Origin: Halomonas stenophila
GTDB lineage: Bacteria; Pseudomonadota; Gammaproteobacteria; Pseudomonadales; Halomonadaceae
DNA: 48,013 nt
Reading direction: 5' to 3'
Assembly (NCBI RefSeq): GCF_014192275.1
Contig: NZ_JACHXR010000001.1
Span: forward strand, 859,478 to 907,490
This document shows, piece after piece, positions 34,176 to 45,184 of the stretch. The notes under the pieces were generated by a model. That model saw only the letters and a list, made by a program, of their open reading frames with translations. It was not told the DNA's origin and made no database searches. A program made the position numbers and the translations under genes. Numbering within the stretch: the first letter of the stretch is position 1; each line of letters starts with the position of its first letter.

Positions 34176-35020
34176 TCCTGCTGATCCTCCTGCTGGCCGG
34201 TTGTGCCGGAACGCCCACGGGCGCCCTGCGGGGCGGCGAGCCGCTGGCCGGCAACTGGATCACCATCCAGCGCGGCGATACCCTCGGCGGGATCGCCCGG
34301 CGCGCCGAGGTGCCGCTGGTCCGCCTGCGCCGCTTCAACCCCGGCGTCGACCCGCGCCGCCTCGCCGTGGGGCAGCGTCTGCTGGTCCCCAGCCGCCGCG
34401 AGCGGGCGCCCTCCGACGGCCCCTACCGCTATCAGGTGCGCCCCGGCGACACCTACACCGCCATCGCGCGGCGCTTCGGCACGGCCCCCGGCCGGGTGGC
34501 GGCGGCGAACCCGGGGATCGCGGCCACCGACCTCGAGGTGGGGCAACTGATCCAGGTGCCGTTGGGCGGCGACCGGGGCATGGCCACGCCGGCCCCTGCG
34601 CGCCCGTCGCGGGCCCGCCTGCCGGACCCCGGCGAGGTGCCACGCCAGGCCAGCGGCTGGCCCTGGCCCCTCGACGACTACCGGGTGGCACGGCGCTACG
34701 GCCCCGATGCCCGCGGCACCCTCCAGCCGATGCTGCTGGCGACCGGCGAGGGGACCCGGGCCAGGGCCGTCGCCGATGGCCAGGTGCGCTTCGCCGGCAG
34801 CATGCGCCAGCTGGGCCGGGTGGTGATCGTCCATCACCCCGACAACCTGCAGAGCGTCTACGCCCTGTGCGAGACGCTGCTGGTCGAGAGCGGCAAGGAG
34901 GTCCGTCGCGGCACGCCGCTCTGCGAGGTCGGCCTGCATGCCGCCAGCGGACGCCATGAGCTGCTCTTCGACATGCGCCATGGCGGCAAGCCCATCGACC
35001 CGACCACGGTACTGCGCTGA
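34124..35020 (+). CDS. NlpD-like lipoprotein with two LysM domains and a degenerate M23 domain
   Basis: This 298-residue protein begins with a lipoprotein signal ending in LLAGC (C27). Two LysM peptidoglycan-binding domains (about 45-90 and 102-148) are followed by a C-terminal LytM/M23 fold (about 190-295). The zinc ligands of active M23 peptidases (HxxxD and HxH) are missing: GTLQPMLLATGEG, YALCETLL and RHELLFDMR stand in their places. Such inactive forms (NlpD, EnvC) activate cell-division amidases, and that is the likely role. It starts inside the end of the acyltransferase gene. Confidence 0.88.
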   Translation: MAQRPVAGQGRRPRLALILLILLLAGCAGTPTGALRGGEPLAGNWITIQRGDTLGGIARRAEVPLVRLRRFNPGVDPRRLAVGQRLLVPSRRERAPSDGPYRYQVRPGDTYTAIARRFGTAPGRVAAANPGIAATDLEVGQLIQVPLGGDRGMATPAPARPSRARLPDPGEVPRQASGWPWPLDDYRVARRYGPDARGTLQPMLLATGEGTRARAVADGQVRFAGSMRQLGRVVIVHHPDNLQSVYALCETLLVESGKEVRRGTPLCEVGLHAASGRHELLFDMRHGGKPIDPTTVLR

Positions 35021-35030
35021 TCCGTCGGGG

Positions 35031-35070
35031 CTGTCATCCCCGCTTCACCGCGCTGTCGCCCCGCTGTCAC
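35031..35070 (+). promoter_or_regulatory. Tandem Pho box upstream of the glycosyltransferase/PAP2 pair
   Basis: Four 7-base units lie at an exact 11-bp period: CTGTCAT (35031), GCTTCAC (35042, degenerate), CTGTCGC (35053) and CTGTCAC (35064). A PhoB box is two CTGTCAT-like repeats separated by 4 bp, so this is two adjacent boxes, although the 4-bp spacers are GC-rich rather than AT-rich. They lie 64 bases before the glycosyltransferase start, with a poor -10 match (CATCGT, about 35081) at the expected distance. Confidence 0.65.
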
Positions 35071-35133
35071 GCGCCTCGGGCATCGTCGTGACTGACGGGG
35101 GCCATCCCGGCCCACGATGCCACGAGGGACGAC

Positions 35134-36291
35134 ATGCGCATCTGCCTGGTCAGCGAAACCTGGTCACCGGACATCAATGGCGTGGCCCATACCCTGGGAC
35201 GCCTCAGCGACGACCTGCTGCGGCGCGGCATGACGCTGCAGCTGATCCGTCCGCGCCCCGCCGGGGATCCGCATGTCGCCCAGGGCATCGCCGCCGAGCT
35301 CCAGGTCCGCGGCGTGTCGGTGCCCGGCTACCGGGAGGTGCGCCTGGGCCTGCCCGCGGCACGCCGCATCCGCCGCCTCTGGAAGGCCGACCGCCCCGAC
35401 GTCGTCTATCTGGCCACCGAGGGGCCGCTGGGCTGGTCGGCGCTGGGCGTGGCCGAGCGACTCGGCATCCCCGTGGTCGGCGGCTGGCACACCAACTTCG
35501 ATCACTACTGCCGCGACTATGGCGTCGGCTGGCTGTCCTCCCTGGTCACCCGGCGACTGAGGCACTTCCACAACCGCTGCGGGGCCACCCTGGTCCCCAC
35601 CCGGGACCAGGCCCGGTCCCTCACCGCCCGGGGCTTCGAGCGCGTGCGGGTGATGGCCCGAGGCATCGACGGCGAGCACTTCTCCCCCCGCCACCGGGAC
35701 CCGAGCCTGCGCGAGGCCTGGGGCAGCGACGCCCATCGGCCGGTGGCGCTCTACGTGGGCCGGCTGGCCCCCGAGAAGAACCTCGACCTGCTGCGTGACA
35801 CCTTCACGGCCATGCTCGCCGCCCGCCCGGACATGACCCTCGTCGCGGTCGGCGACGGCCCGGGCCGGGCAGCGCTGGAGAAGGCGCTGCCCGAGGTCCA
35901 CTTCACCGGTTTCATCGATGCCGCGAGCCTGGCGCGCCACTATGCCAGCGCCGACCTCTTCATCTTCCCTTCCATATCCGAGACCTGGGGCAACGTGCTC
36001 CTCGAGGCCATGGCCAGCGGCCTGGCCACGGTGGCCTTCCGCCACGCCGCCGGCGCCGAATTGATCGACGATGACGTCAACGGCGTCAGCCTGGCCGTCG
36101 GCGACGAGGCCGGCTTCCTCGATGCCGCCGTTACGCTGTGCCAGCAGCCGGCCCGCTATGGCCGGCTGGGGCGGGCCGCCCGGGAACGGGCGCTGCACTA
36201 TCGCTGGCCGGCCATCGCCGACGACTTCCTCGCCGCCCTGACCCTTGCCCGGGAGATGTCCGATGAAACCTCGCGCCCCTGCCGTATTTGA
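35134..36291 (+). CDS. Glycosyltransferase family 4, MgtA-like (probable lipid glycosyltransferase)
   Basis: The 385-residue protein has a GT-B fold: N-terminal glycine-rich SPDINGVAHTLGRL, GGWHTNFDHYCRDYG typical of the MgtA-like family, donor-domain YVGRLAPEKNLDLL, and the E-x7-E motif from E283 to E291. MgtA-like enzymes glycosylate diacylglycerol or lipid acceptors. GAGGGACGAC precedes ATG. It overlaps the PAP2 gene by 29 bases and sits behind the tandem Pho box, so production of a phosphorus-free glycolipid under phosphate limitation is likely. Acceptor and sugar are not determined. Confidence 0.87.
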   Translation: MRICLVSETWSPDINGVAHTLGRLSDDLLRRGMTLQLIRPRPAGDPHVAQGIAAELQVRGVSVPGYREVRLGLPAARRIRRLWKADRPDVVYLATEGPLGWSALGVAERLGIPVVGGWHTNFDHYCRDYGVGWLSSLVTRRLRHFHNRCGATLVPTRDQARSLTARGFERVRVMARGIDGEHFSPRHRDPSLREAWGSDAHRPVALYVGRLAPEKNLDLLRDTFTAMLAARPDMTLVAVGDGPGRAALEKALPEVHFTGFIDAASLARHYASADLFIFPSISETWGNVLLEAMASGLATVAFRHAAGAELIDDDVNGVSLAVGDEAGFLDAAVTLCQQPARYGRLGRAARERALHYRWPAIADDFLAALTLAREMSDETSRPCRI

Positions 36292-36802
36292 ACGCCTCGA
36301 CCTGCTGGAGTGGCAGCTCTGCCAGCGCCTGGCCGGCTTCAGCATCCACCGGCCCTGGCTGGCCACCCTGCGCCTGGCCAGCAAGCTCGGCGACTGGCCG
36401 ATCTGGGTCGCGGTGATCCTCGCCCAGCCCTGGCTGCACCCCCAGGCGGGCTGGCGACTGGCCGCCCAGTATGCCCTGACGGCCGCGGCGGCCATCGTCG
36501 TCTACCGCCTGCTCAAGACCCGCCTGTGCCGCGAGCGCCCCTTCATCACCTTCGCCACCATCCGCTGCCAGGAGCCGGCCCGGGACCGCTACAGCTTCCC
36601 CAGCGGGCACACCATTCACGCGGTGATGTTCCTGACCCTGGTCACGGCCCACAGCCCCGCCCTGGTGCCGGCCCTGGTCCCGCTGGTGGCACTGATCGCG
36701 ATGTCGCGGGTCGGCCTGGGGCTGCACTACCTCAGCGACGTGGCCGCCGGCGCGGCGATCGGCTATGCCTTCGCCCTGGCGAGCCTGGCCCTGGCCGGCT
36801 AG
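36263..36802 (+). CDS. PAP2-family lipid phosphatase
   Basis: This 179-residue integral membrane phosphatase has all three motifs of the PAP2 superfamily: K85-x6-RP (KTRLCRERP), PSGH at 113-116, and SR-x5-H-x3-D (148-159). Such enzymes release phosphate from phosphatidate, phosphatidylglycerophosphate or undecaprenyl diphosphate. ATG at 36263 lies within the end of the glycosyltransferase gene with GGGAG upstream, so the two are co-translated. Making diacylglycerol for the glycosyltransferase is the simplest joint role (inference). Confidence 0.93.
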   Translation: MKPRAPAVFERLDLLEWQLCQRLAGFSIHRPWLATLRLASKLGDWPIWVAVILAQPWLHPQAGWRLAAQYALTAAAAIVVYRLLKTRLCRERPFITFATIRCQEPARDRYSFPSGHTIHAVMFLTLVTAHSPALVPALVPLVALIAMSRVGLGLHYLSDVAAGAAIGYAFALASLALAG

Positions 36803-36826
36803 CCGGCGGGCTGGCATCCTCGGGGC

Positions 36827-37444
36827 ATGGCCCCGTTCGACCCTCCCCGCGGCGAAACGCTGCTGGCCTCGCCGGCACTGACCCGGTTCACCGAGCTGCT
36901 CGGCGCTCCCGCCGCGGCCAGCGCCCTCGACCGCCTGGACCACGAGCTGGACTGGCAGCAGCCGCGGCTGCGCCTCTACGGCCGCGAGCATCCGATCCCG
37001 CGACGCCAGGTCTGGATGGGCGACGCCCGCTACCGCTACTCGGGCCGGGACTTCCTTCCGACCCCCTGGCACCCGACGGTCGTGGCCATCCGCGATGCCG
37101 TGATCCAGCGCCTCGCCCAGGCCGGTCACCCGACCCGCTTCAACAGCGTGCTGCTCAATCGCTATGCCACCGGCCGGGAGCGCATGGGCTGGCACAGCGA
37201 TGACGAGCCGGAACTGGGCCCCGCCCCGCTGATCGTGGGCGTCTCCCTGGGCGCCGACCGCCCGCTGCGCTTCCGCTGGAAGGACCGCCGCGCCCCGGCC
37301 TTCAATGTGGACCAGCCCCACGACAGCCTGCTGCTGATGGGCCCCGGCACCCAGGCGGCGCTCGAGCATGCCCTGCTGCCGCGCCGCAGCAGCGGCCTGC
37401 GCATCAGCCTGACCTTTCGCTGGATCACGCCGGTCGCTCCCTGA
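36827..37444 (+). CDS. AlkB-like 2-oxoglutarate/Fe(II) dioxygenase
   Basis: The 205-residue protein resembles the ABH2/AlkB group that removes alkyl groups from DNA bases. It has the iron facial triad H123-x-D125 (WHSDDE) and H181 (LEHALLPR), and the 2-oxoglutarate arginines in LRISLTFR (R192, R198). PRRQVWMGDARYRYSG corresponds to the nucleotide-recognition lid. The ribosome binding site is modest (GGGG near ATG). It follows PAP2 by 24 bp and may be read from the same transcript. Confidence 0.9.
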   Translation: MAPFDPPRGETLLASPALTRFTELLGAPAAASALDRLDHELDWQQPRLRLYGREHPIPRRQVWMGDARYRYSGRDFLPTPWHPTVVAIRDAVIQRLAQAGHPTRFNSVLLNRYATGRERMGWHSDDEPELGPAPLIVGVSLGADRPLRFRWKDRRAPAFNVDQPHDSLLLMGPGTQAALEHALLPRRSSGLRISLTFRWITPVAP

Positions 37445-37483
37445 CGGGACGCGGGCATCAACCACCCCCGGGACCATGGAAAA

Positions 37484-37507
37484 CGGCCACCCCTCTCGGG
37501 ATGGCCG
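37484..37507 (-). terminator. Intrinsic terminator of gcvT
   Basis: On the minus strand CGGCCATCCC, a TCTC-type loop and a complementary arm form a stem (outer 6 bp 37484-37489 with 37502-37507, one mismatch, inner 3 bp) followed by TTTTCC. It lies 33 bases after the gcvT stop. Confidence 0.8.
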
Positions 37508-37540
37508 CTGGCAGGGAAACCTGGAGATAACGGTATAATA

Positions 37541-38650
37541 TCAGCCGCGATAGTAACCCGGCGGCACGAAGGGCATCTTGCTGACCGTCATCGGCAACCG
37601 CTTGCCGCGCACCTCGGCATACACGGTGCTGCCGACCTCGGCCTGGTCGATGGTCACGTAGCCCATGGCCACCGGCTTGCCGACGCTGGGACCGAAGCCG
37701 CCGGAGGTCACCGCGCCGATGCGATTGCCGTCGGCGTCGAACAGTTCGGTGCCCTCGCGGACCGGCGCCCGGCCCTCCCCCAGCAGGCCCACCCGCTTGC
37801 GCTGGTGGTCCTTCTCGGCGACCTGGTGCAGGATCAGGTCGGCCCCCGGGAAGCCGCCGGGACGCTCACCGCCCCGCCGGCGCGGCTTGCCGATGGCCCA
37901 GATCAGGCCCCCTTCCACGGGGGTGGTGCTGGTGTCGATATCGTGGCCGTACAGGCACAGCCCCGCCTCGAGGCGCAGCGAGTCCCGCGCGCCCAGGCCG
38001 ATCGGCTCGACCTCGTCCTCGGCGAGCAGGCGACGTGCCAGGGCCTCGCTGTGCTCGGCGGCTACCGAGATCTCGAAGCCGTCCTCGCCGGTATAGCCGC
38101 TGCGGCTGATCCACACCTCGATTCCCTCGATGGTGAACTTGCCGTGCTGCATGAAGACCATGCGGCAGGCGTCGGGACACAGGCGCTGCATGACGGCGGC
38201 GGCCTTCGGCCCCTGCAGGGCCAGCAGGCCACGATCCAGCACCTCGATCTCGTGGTCGGAAAGGCCGCGGCGCAGGTGGGCGATGTCCTGCTCCTTGCAG
38301 GCGGCGTTCACCACCAGGTAGAGGTGGTCGCCGGCATTGACGATCATCAGGTCGTCGAGGATGCCGCCCTCCTCGCTGGTGAACAGGCCGTAGCGCTGCA
38401 TGCCTTCGGCAAGGCCGATCAGGTCCGCCGGCACCAGGGTCTCCAGCGCCCTGGCCGGCTCGGGCCCGCGCAGCAGCACCTGCCCCATGTGCGAGACGTC
38501 GAACAGGCCGCAGGCCTGGCGGGTGTGCTCATGTTCCTTCTTCACGCCGAGGGGGAACTGCACCGGCATGGCATGGCCGGCGAAGGGCACCATCTTGCCG
38601 CCCAGTTCGACGTGCAGATCATAAAGCGGGGTCTTGCGTTGTTCGGTCAT
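37541..38650 (-). CDS. gcvT: Glycine cleavage system T protein (aminomethyltransferase)
   Basis: GcvT transfers the methylene group from the lipoyl arm of GcvH to tetrahydrofolate, releasing ammonia. The 369-residue protein has VPFAGHAMPVQF, LFDVSHMGQ (49-57), SRSGYTGEDGFEI, and LGARDSLRLEAGLCLYGHD with the catalytic Asp in GARDSLR. AAGGGTG precedes ATG at 38650. It lies downstream of the symporter gene on the minus strand, separated from gcvHP by that gene and by a divergent control region. Confidence 0.97.
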   Translation of the reverse strand: MTEQRKTPLYDLHVELGGKMVPFAGHAMPVQFPLGVKKEHEHTRQACGLFDVSHMGQVLLRGPEPARALETLVPADLIGLAEGMQRYGLFTSEEGGILDDLMIVNAGDHLYLVVNAACKEQDIAHLRRGLSDHEIEVLDRGLLALQGPKAAAVMQRLCPDACRMVFMQHGKFTIEGIEVWISRSGYTGEDGFEISVAAEHSEALARRLLAEDEVEPIGLGARDSLRLEAGLCLYGHDIDTSTTPVEGGLIWAIGKPRRRGGERPGGFPGADLILHQVAEKDHQRKRVGLLGEGRAPVREGTELFDADGNRIGAVTSGGFGPSVGKPVAMGYVTIDQAEVGSTVYAEVRGKRLPMTVSKMPFVPPGYYRG

Positions 38651-38684
38651 CGGATCGGTTCACCCTTCCCGTGAGTGGAAAGCG

Positions 38685-38713
38685 GGCGTGGCCGGCCCCG
38701 GGCCGGCCACGCC
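38685..38713 (-). terminator. 14-bp perfect hairpin between the symporter and gcvT
   Basis: GGCGTGGCCGGCCC (38685-38698), one centre base and GGGCCGGCCACGCC (38700-38713) form an almost continuous GC palindrome just after the symporter stop. There is no T-run, so it may only reduce read-through or protect the upstream mRNA end. Confidence 0.5.
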
Positions 38714-38718
38714 GTCGC

Positions 38719-40095
38719 TCACTTGTTGAGGTCCTCGCCCGGCAGCACGGGCCGGCCCTCGAAGTAGTCCTTGGTCAGCTGGAACACCACCGGCGACAGC
38801 AGTGCCAGGGCGATCAGGTTGGGGATGGCCATCATGGCGTTGAACACGCTGGCCAGCAGCCACACGAAGCCCAGCGGCAGCACGGAGCCGACGAAGATCG
38901 CCAGGATGTAGACCACCCGGTAGACCTTGATCGAGGCCACGCCGAACAGGTACTCGAAGCACTTCTCGCCGTAGAAGGCCCAGCCCAGGATGGTGGTGAA
39001 GGCGAACACCGCCAGGGCGAAGGACACCACGTACTGGCCGACCCCCGGCAGGGCCTCGTTGAAGGACAGGGCCGTGAGGGAGGCGCCGGTCTCGCCGGAG
39101 GTCCAGGCGGTGGTCAGGATCGCCAGGGCGGTGATCGAGCAGACCACGATGGTGTCGATGAAGGTCCCGAGCATGGCGATCAGGCCCTGGCGCACCGGGT
39201 TCTTGGTCTGCGCCGCGGCGTGGGCGATGGGCGCGCTGCCCAGGCCCGCCTCGTTGGAGAAGACCCCGCGGGCGACACCGAACTGGATGGCCTTGGCCAC
39301 GGCGGCCCCGGCGAAGCCGCCGGCGGCGGAGATCGGCGTGAAGGCGTGACCGAAGATCATGCCCAGGGCGCTGCCGACCTGGTCGGCGTTGATGATCAGC
39401 ACCAGCAGGCCACACACGATGTAGGCGATGGCCATGATCGGCACCAGCTTGCCCGCCACCTTGGCGATCCGCTTGATGCCGCCGAGGATCACCGCACCGG
39501 CGAGCACCATGATCACCAGGCCGGTGATCCAGTGGGGCAGGCCGATGGACTGGCCGAGGCCGTCGGCCACGGAGTTGGACTGCACGGTATTGCCGATGCC
39601 GAAGGCCGCCACCGCCCCGAACAGCGCGAAGGCACCACCGAGCCAGCCCCACTTCCTGCCCAGGCCATTGCGGATGTAGTACATGGGGCCGCCGACGTGA
39701 TCGCCGGCCTCGTCGACCTGGCGATAGCGCACCGCCAGCACCGCCTCGGCGAACTTGGTGGCCATGCCCACCAGGGCGGTGATCCACATCCAGAACACCG
39801 CCCCGGGCCCACCGAGGAAGATGGCGGTGGCAACGCCGGCGATGTTGCCGGTGCCGATGGTCGCCGACAGCGAGGTCATCAGGGCGTTGAAGGGCGATAC
39901 TTCACCTTCCCCCTCCTCGCCCTTCGCGGTGGTGCGCCCCTGCCACAGCAGCTTGAAGCCCATGCCCAGCTTGCGGATGGGCAGGAAGCGCAGGCCCGCC
40001 TGCAGATACAGGCCGACGCCCAGCAGCAGCACCAGCATCAAGGGGCCCCATACGACCCCCTCGATGGCTGACAGTAGATTGGTAAAGGTTTCCAC
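38719..40095 (-). CDS. Alanine/glycine:cation symporter (AGCS family)
   Basis: This sodium-coupled importer of alanine or glycine has 458 residues and about eleven membrane helices. Signatures are SATIGTGNIAGVATAI (75-90), GPGAVFWMW, GGPMYYI and SNEAGLGSAPIAHAAA, the cation/substrate site of AGCS proteins. The start is a GTG at 40095 with AGGGAGACGAGAC before it; no closer ATG fits. It is placed upstream of gcvT on the same strand, so glycine import and cleavage are probably linked. Confidence 0.95.
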   Translation of the reverse strand: METFTNLLSAIEGVVWGPLMLVLLLGVGLYLQAGLRFLPIRKLGMGFKLLWQGRTTAKGEEGEGEVSPFNALMTSLSATIGTGNIAGVATAIFLGGPGAVFWMWITALVGMATKFAEAVLAVRYRQVDEAGDHVGGPMYYIRNGLGRKWGWLGGAFALFGAVAAFGIGNTVQSNSVADGLGQSIGLPHWITGLVIMVLAGAVILGGIKRIAKVAGKLVPIMAIAYIVCGLLVLIINADQVGSALGMIFGHAFTPISAAGGFAGAAVAKAIQFGVARGVFSNEAGLGSAPIAHAAAQTKNPVRQGLIAMLGTFIDTIVVCSITALAILTTAWTSGETGASLTALSFNEALPGVGQYVVSFALAVFAFTTILGWAFYGEKCFEYLFGVASIKVYRVVYILAIFVGSVLPLGFVWLLASVFNAMMAIPNLIALALLSPVVFQLTKDYFEGRPVLPGEDLNK

Positions 40096-40212
40096 GTCTC
40101 GTCTCCCTATACTGGTTGTTGTTATGCACCAACGTGCATGTGCTCGCGGTCGGGTGAAACCACGCTGATACGAACACGCGTACCATAGCGGATACGTCCG
40201 TTGGCGCTCCAG

Positions 40213-40607
40213 TCTCCTATTGGAAAATTTGGTGATTCCTCGATCCGGCAGGACAAAGTATAGTCACAGCCGCGCCCCGAGCCATCATCATGTGCTCCTC
40301 CTGGCCGCGGTTGCCGCCCCGAACGCCTGCACCGGTCTCCGGGGCGCCACCGAGAAACTTGTTTCTTATCGGAAACGCTGCCACTCTAGCCGTGGCACCC
40401 CGCCAGGGCAAGGGCCGGCCATGGACGGCGCGGCTTGCGCGCTCGGCGCACCGGGCCATCACGGAACTGGGCAAGACCCGCGACGGGCACCTAAGCTGGG
40501 GGTGGATCCTCCCCGCCACGGGGGAATCCAGGCCTACCGGGGCTCGCCAAACGGCCACGAGGGCGTTAGCATGCCCCCGCTTCAGAAAACCTTTTTCGTA
40601 TAGGAAA
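40213..40607. promoter_or_regulatory. Three copies of a TYTC-N-TAT-N-G-GAAA motif in the symporter/gcvH intergenic region
   Basis: The 517-bp gap between the symporter and gcvH (40096-40612) holds no convincing gene. It contains TCTC-CTATTG-GAAA (40213-40226), TTTC-TTATCG-GAAA (40362-40375, 5-bp arms) and TTTC-GTATAG-GAAA (40594-40607). The third overlaps the gcvH ribosome binding region (AGGAA). A near-perfect hairpin with GGATCC/GGAATCC arms lies at about 40506-40529. I did not find a glycine-riboswitch core on either strand. The factor is unknown; an XRE-cupin or IclR-like repressor is possible. Confidence 0.55.
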
Positions 40608-40612
40608 TCGTC

Positions 40613-41005
40613 ATGAGCTCTATCCCCGCCAACCTGCGTTATGCCGAAAGTCACGAGTGGGTGCTGGACAACGGTGACGGCACCGTGACCATCGGCATCA
40701 CCGACCATGCCCAGCAGTCGCTGGGCGACGTGGTATTCGTCGAACTGCCCGAAGTCGGGGCCACCCTGGCCAAGGGGGACGAGTTCGGGGTCGTCGAGTC
40801 GGTCAAGGCCGCCTCCGACCTCTACGCCCCGGTGTCCGGTGAAGTGGTGGCGGTCAACGAGGCCCTCGAGGATGCGCCGGAGTCCATCAATGAGTCGCCC
40901 TACGAGGATGCCTGGATCATGAAGGTACGCATCGAGGACGCCGCCGCCCTCGACGACCTGATGGACGCCGACGCCTACGAGGCCGTGGCCGACGCCGACG
41001 ACTGA
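40613..41005 (+). CDS. gcvH: Glycine cleavage system H protein
   Basis: GcvH carries the lipoyl group that shuttles the aminomethyl intermediate between GcvP, GcvT and the lipoamide dehydrogenase. The 130-residue protein has VFVELPEVG (41-49) and the lipoylated lysine K65 in ESVKAASD. The acidic C-terminal tail ([13 protein letters not shown]) fits a halophile-type proteome. TAGGAAATCGTC precedes ATG; this ribosome binding region is part of the third putative operator. Confidence 0.97.
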   Translation: MSSIPANLRYAESHEWVLDNGDGTVTIGITDHAQQSLGDVVFVELPEVGATLAKGDEFGVVESVKAASDLYAPVSGEVVAVNEALEDAPESINESPYEDAWIMKVRIEDAAALDDLMDADAYEAVADADD

Positions 41006-41016
41006 TCCCTCCCGGC

Positions 41017-41039
41017 GGACCCGACCGGCGGTCGGGTCC
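41017..41039 (+). other. 10-bp hairpin between gcvH and gcvP
   Basis: GGACCCGACC (41017-41026), loop GGC, GGTCGGGTCC (41030-41039) lies directly after the gcvH stop, 56 bases before gcvP. There is no T-run. It may stabilise the gcvH end of the transcript or partly terminate it. Confidence 0.5.
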
Positions 41040-41094
41040 CGGCTTCCCGCTCTCCTGCCCCGACTCGGGTGACGACACGCAAACAGGGTATTCC

Positions 41095-43989
<2,895 letters not shown>

Positions 43990-44009
43990 ACCGGCGCCCC
44001 GGACCGCGA

Positions 44010-44034
44010 AGCCCCGCCAATGGCGGGGCTTTTT
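44010..44034 (+). terminator. Intrinsic terminator of gcvHP
   Basis: AGCCCCGCC (44010-44018), loop AAT, GGCGGGGCT (44022-44030), followed by TTTT (44031-44034). It is a typical strong rho-independent terminator on the plus strand. Confidence 0.9.
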
Positions 44035-44061
44035 CCTGGCAGGAGGGGTGGGCTCGCCGGC

Positions 44062-44994
44062 TCAGCCCAGACGCTCGCCGGCCGCGGGCACCGGCAGCTC
44101 GCCGTGCCCGTAGCGCTCGTGGCGACGGTGCTCCCGGAAGGCCTTGAGCAGTCGGGTGTAGCGTCGCGGCATGCGGCTGCCTCGCCGGGTGACCAGGTAG
44201 AGGGTCTCGTGGACCGGATGGGGCAGCGACAGCTCCTTGACCTGGCGCTGCCAGGGCGAGGTCTCCAGCACCAGCCGCGAGACCACGGTGAACCCCAGGC
44301 CGCGTGCCACGGCGTCCAGCACCATGCTCACCTCGTTGGTGAAGCCCTGGCGGGGAAAGTGGCTCATCGAGCGGAACTCCACCGGGAAGTTGTGGCGCAG
44401 CAGCACCCCGGCATGGTTGACGCCATCGGAATAGCTGATGAAGCCGATGCCCATCAGGTCGGCCAGGCCGGTGCCGGCGAAGTCCGCCGGCACCACCAGG
44501 CACAGGGGCTCCTGGTGCCAGGCCTCGCAGTCGATGTCCGGATGGCGCACGGCCTCGGTGACGATGCCCAGGTCGTGGCGCCCGGCCAGCACGTCGGTGA
44601 CGATCTCGTGATTGAAGGCGAAGCTGTAGCTGACCGTCAGCCCGGTGTGCATCTGCTGCTGACCCAGGATGAAGGGATACAGCATCAGCCCGACGCTGCC
44701 CGGCGAGGCGAGGCGGCACTCGCCGCTGTCGAGGCTCTCGTCGTCCAGCGAGTGGCGGAACTGCTCATGCTCGGCGAACAGCTTCAGGGCATAATCGTAG
44801 GCACGCCGCCCCGCCTCGGTGAGCACGAAACGCCGCCCCTGGCGGTCCAGCAGTGGCTTGCCCAGGTACTGTTCTAGCTTGCGCACGTGCTGGCTGACCC
44901 CCGGCTGGGTCATCTCGAGACGTCGGGCCGTGCGCGTGAAGCTGCCGGTCTCGACGAGGGTGATGAAGGTACGGAAGTACTGGGCGTTGAACAT
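44062..44994 (-). CDS. LysR-family transcriptional regulator
   Basis: The 310-residue protein has a LysR HTH (about 15-37, GSFTRTARRLEMTQPGVSQHVRKLE) and an effector domain with LGQQQMHTGLTVSYS and GRHDLGIVTE. The ligand is not known. Although it ends beside gcvP, it is convergent with it, so control of glycine genes is not implied. It is divergent from ppnN with a 190-bp gap. The ribosome binding site before ATG at 44994 is poor. Confidence 0.92.
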   Translation of the reverse strand: MFNAQYFRTFITLVETGSFTRTARRLEMTQPGVSQHVRKLEQYLGKPLLDRQGRRFVLTEAGRRAYDYALKLFAEHEQFRHSLDDESLDSGECRLASPGSVGLMLYPFILGQQQMHTGLTVSYSFAFNHEIVTDVLAGRHDLGIVTEAVRHPDIDCEAWHQEPLCLVVPADFAGTGLADLMGIGFISYSDGVNHAGVLLRHNFPVEFRSMSHFPRQGFTNEVSMVLDAVARGLGFTVVSRLVLETSPWQRQVKELSLPHPVHETLYLVTRRGSRMPRRYTRLLKAFREHRRHERYGHGELPVPAAGERLG

Positions 44995-45184
44995 GGCAGG
45001 AGCGTCGCTGCAGGGGACCGGGCGCGACCATTCTACCAGCTCGCCCCCCGCACCGCAGCGCTGCCCGCAACAAGGCGGCGTGGTAGCATGAGGGCATCAT
45101 CCACCGGCATCGCCGCTCGGGTCGGCGAGCCAAGCCGCGGGCCCTATCCGCCCGCCTCTATCTCCAGTGACACGGACGCCCTGA

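Noticed and set aside
40096..40612. Glycine riboswitch upstream of gcvH or the symporter
   Set aside because: Expected in such a place, but no CTCTCAGG-type or GCCGAAGG-type core was found on either strand by eye. A covariance search would be decisive.
40217..40708. Several 100-160-codon open frames on both strands across the symporter/gcvH gap
   Set aside because: They overlap one another and gcvH, lack ribosome binding sites and have no family features; the region looks regulatory.
44062..44994. The LysR gene next to gcvP as the glycine regulator GcvA
   Set aside because: It is convergent with gcvP, has no shared control region with any gcv gene, and its sequence gave no specific GcvA resemblance.
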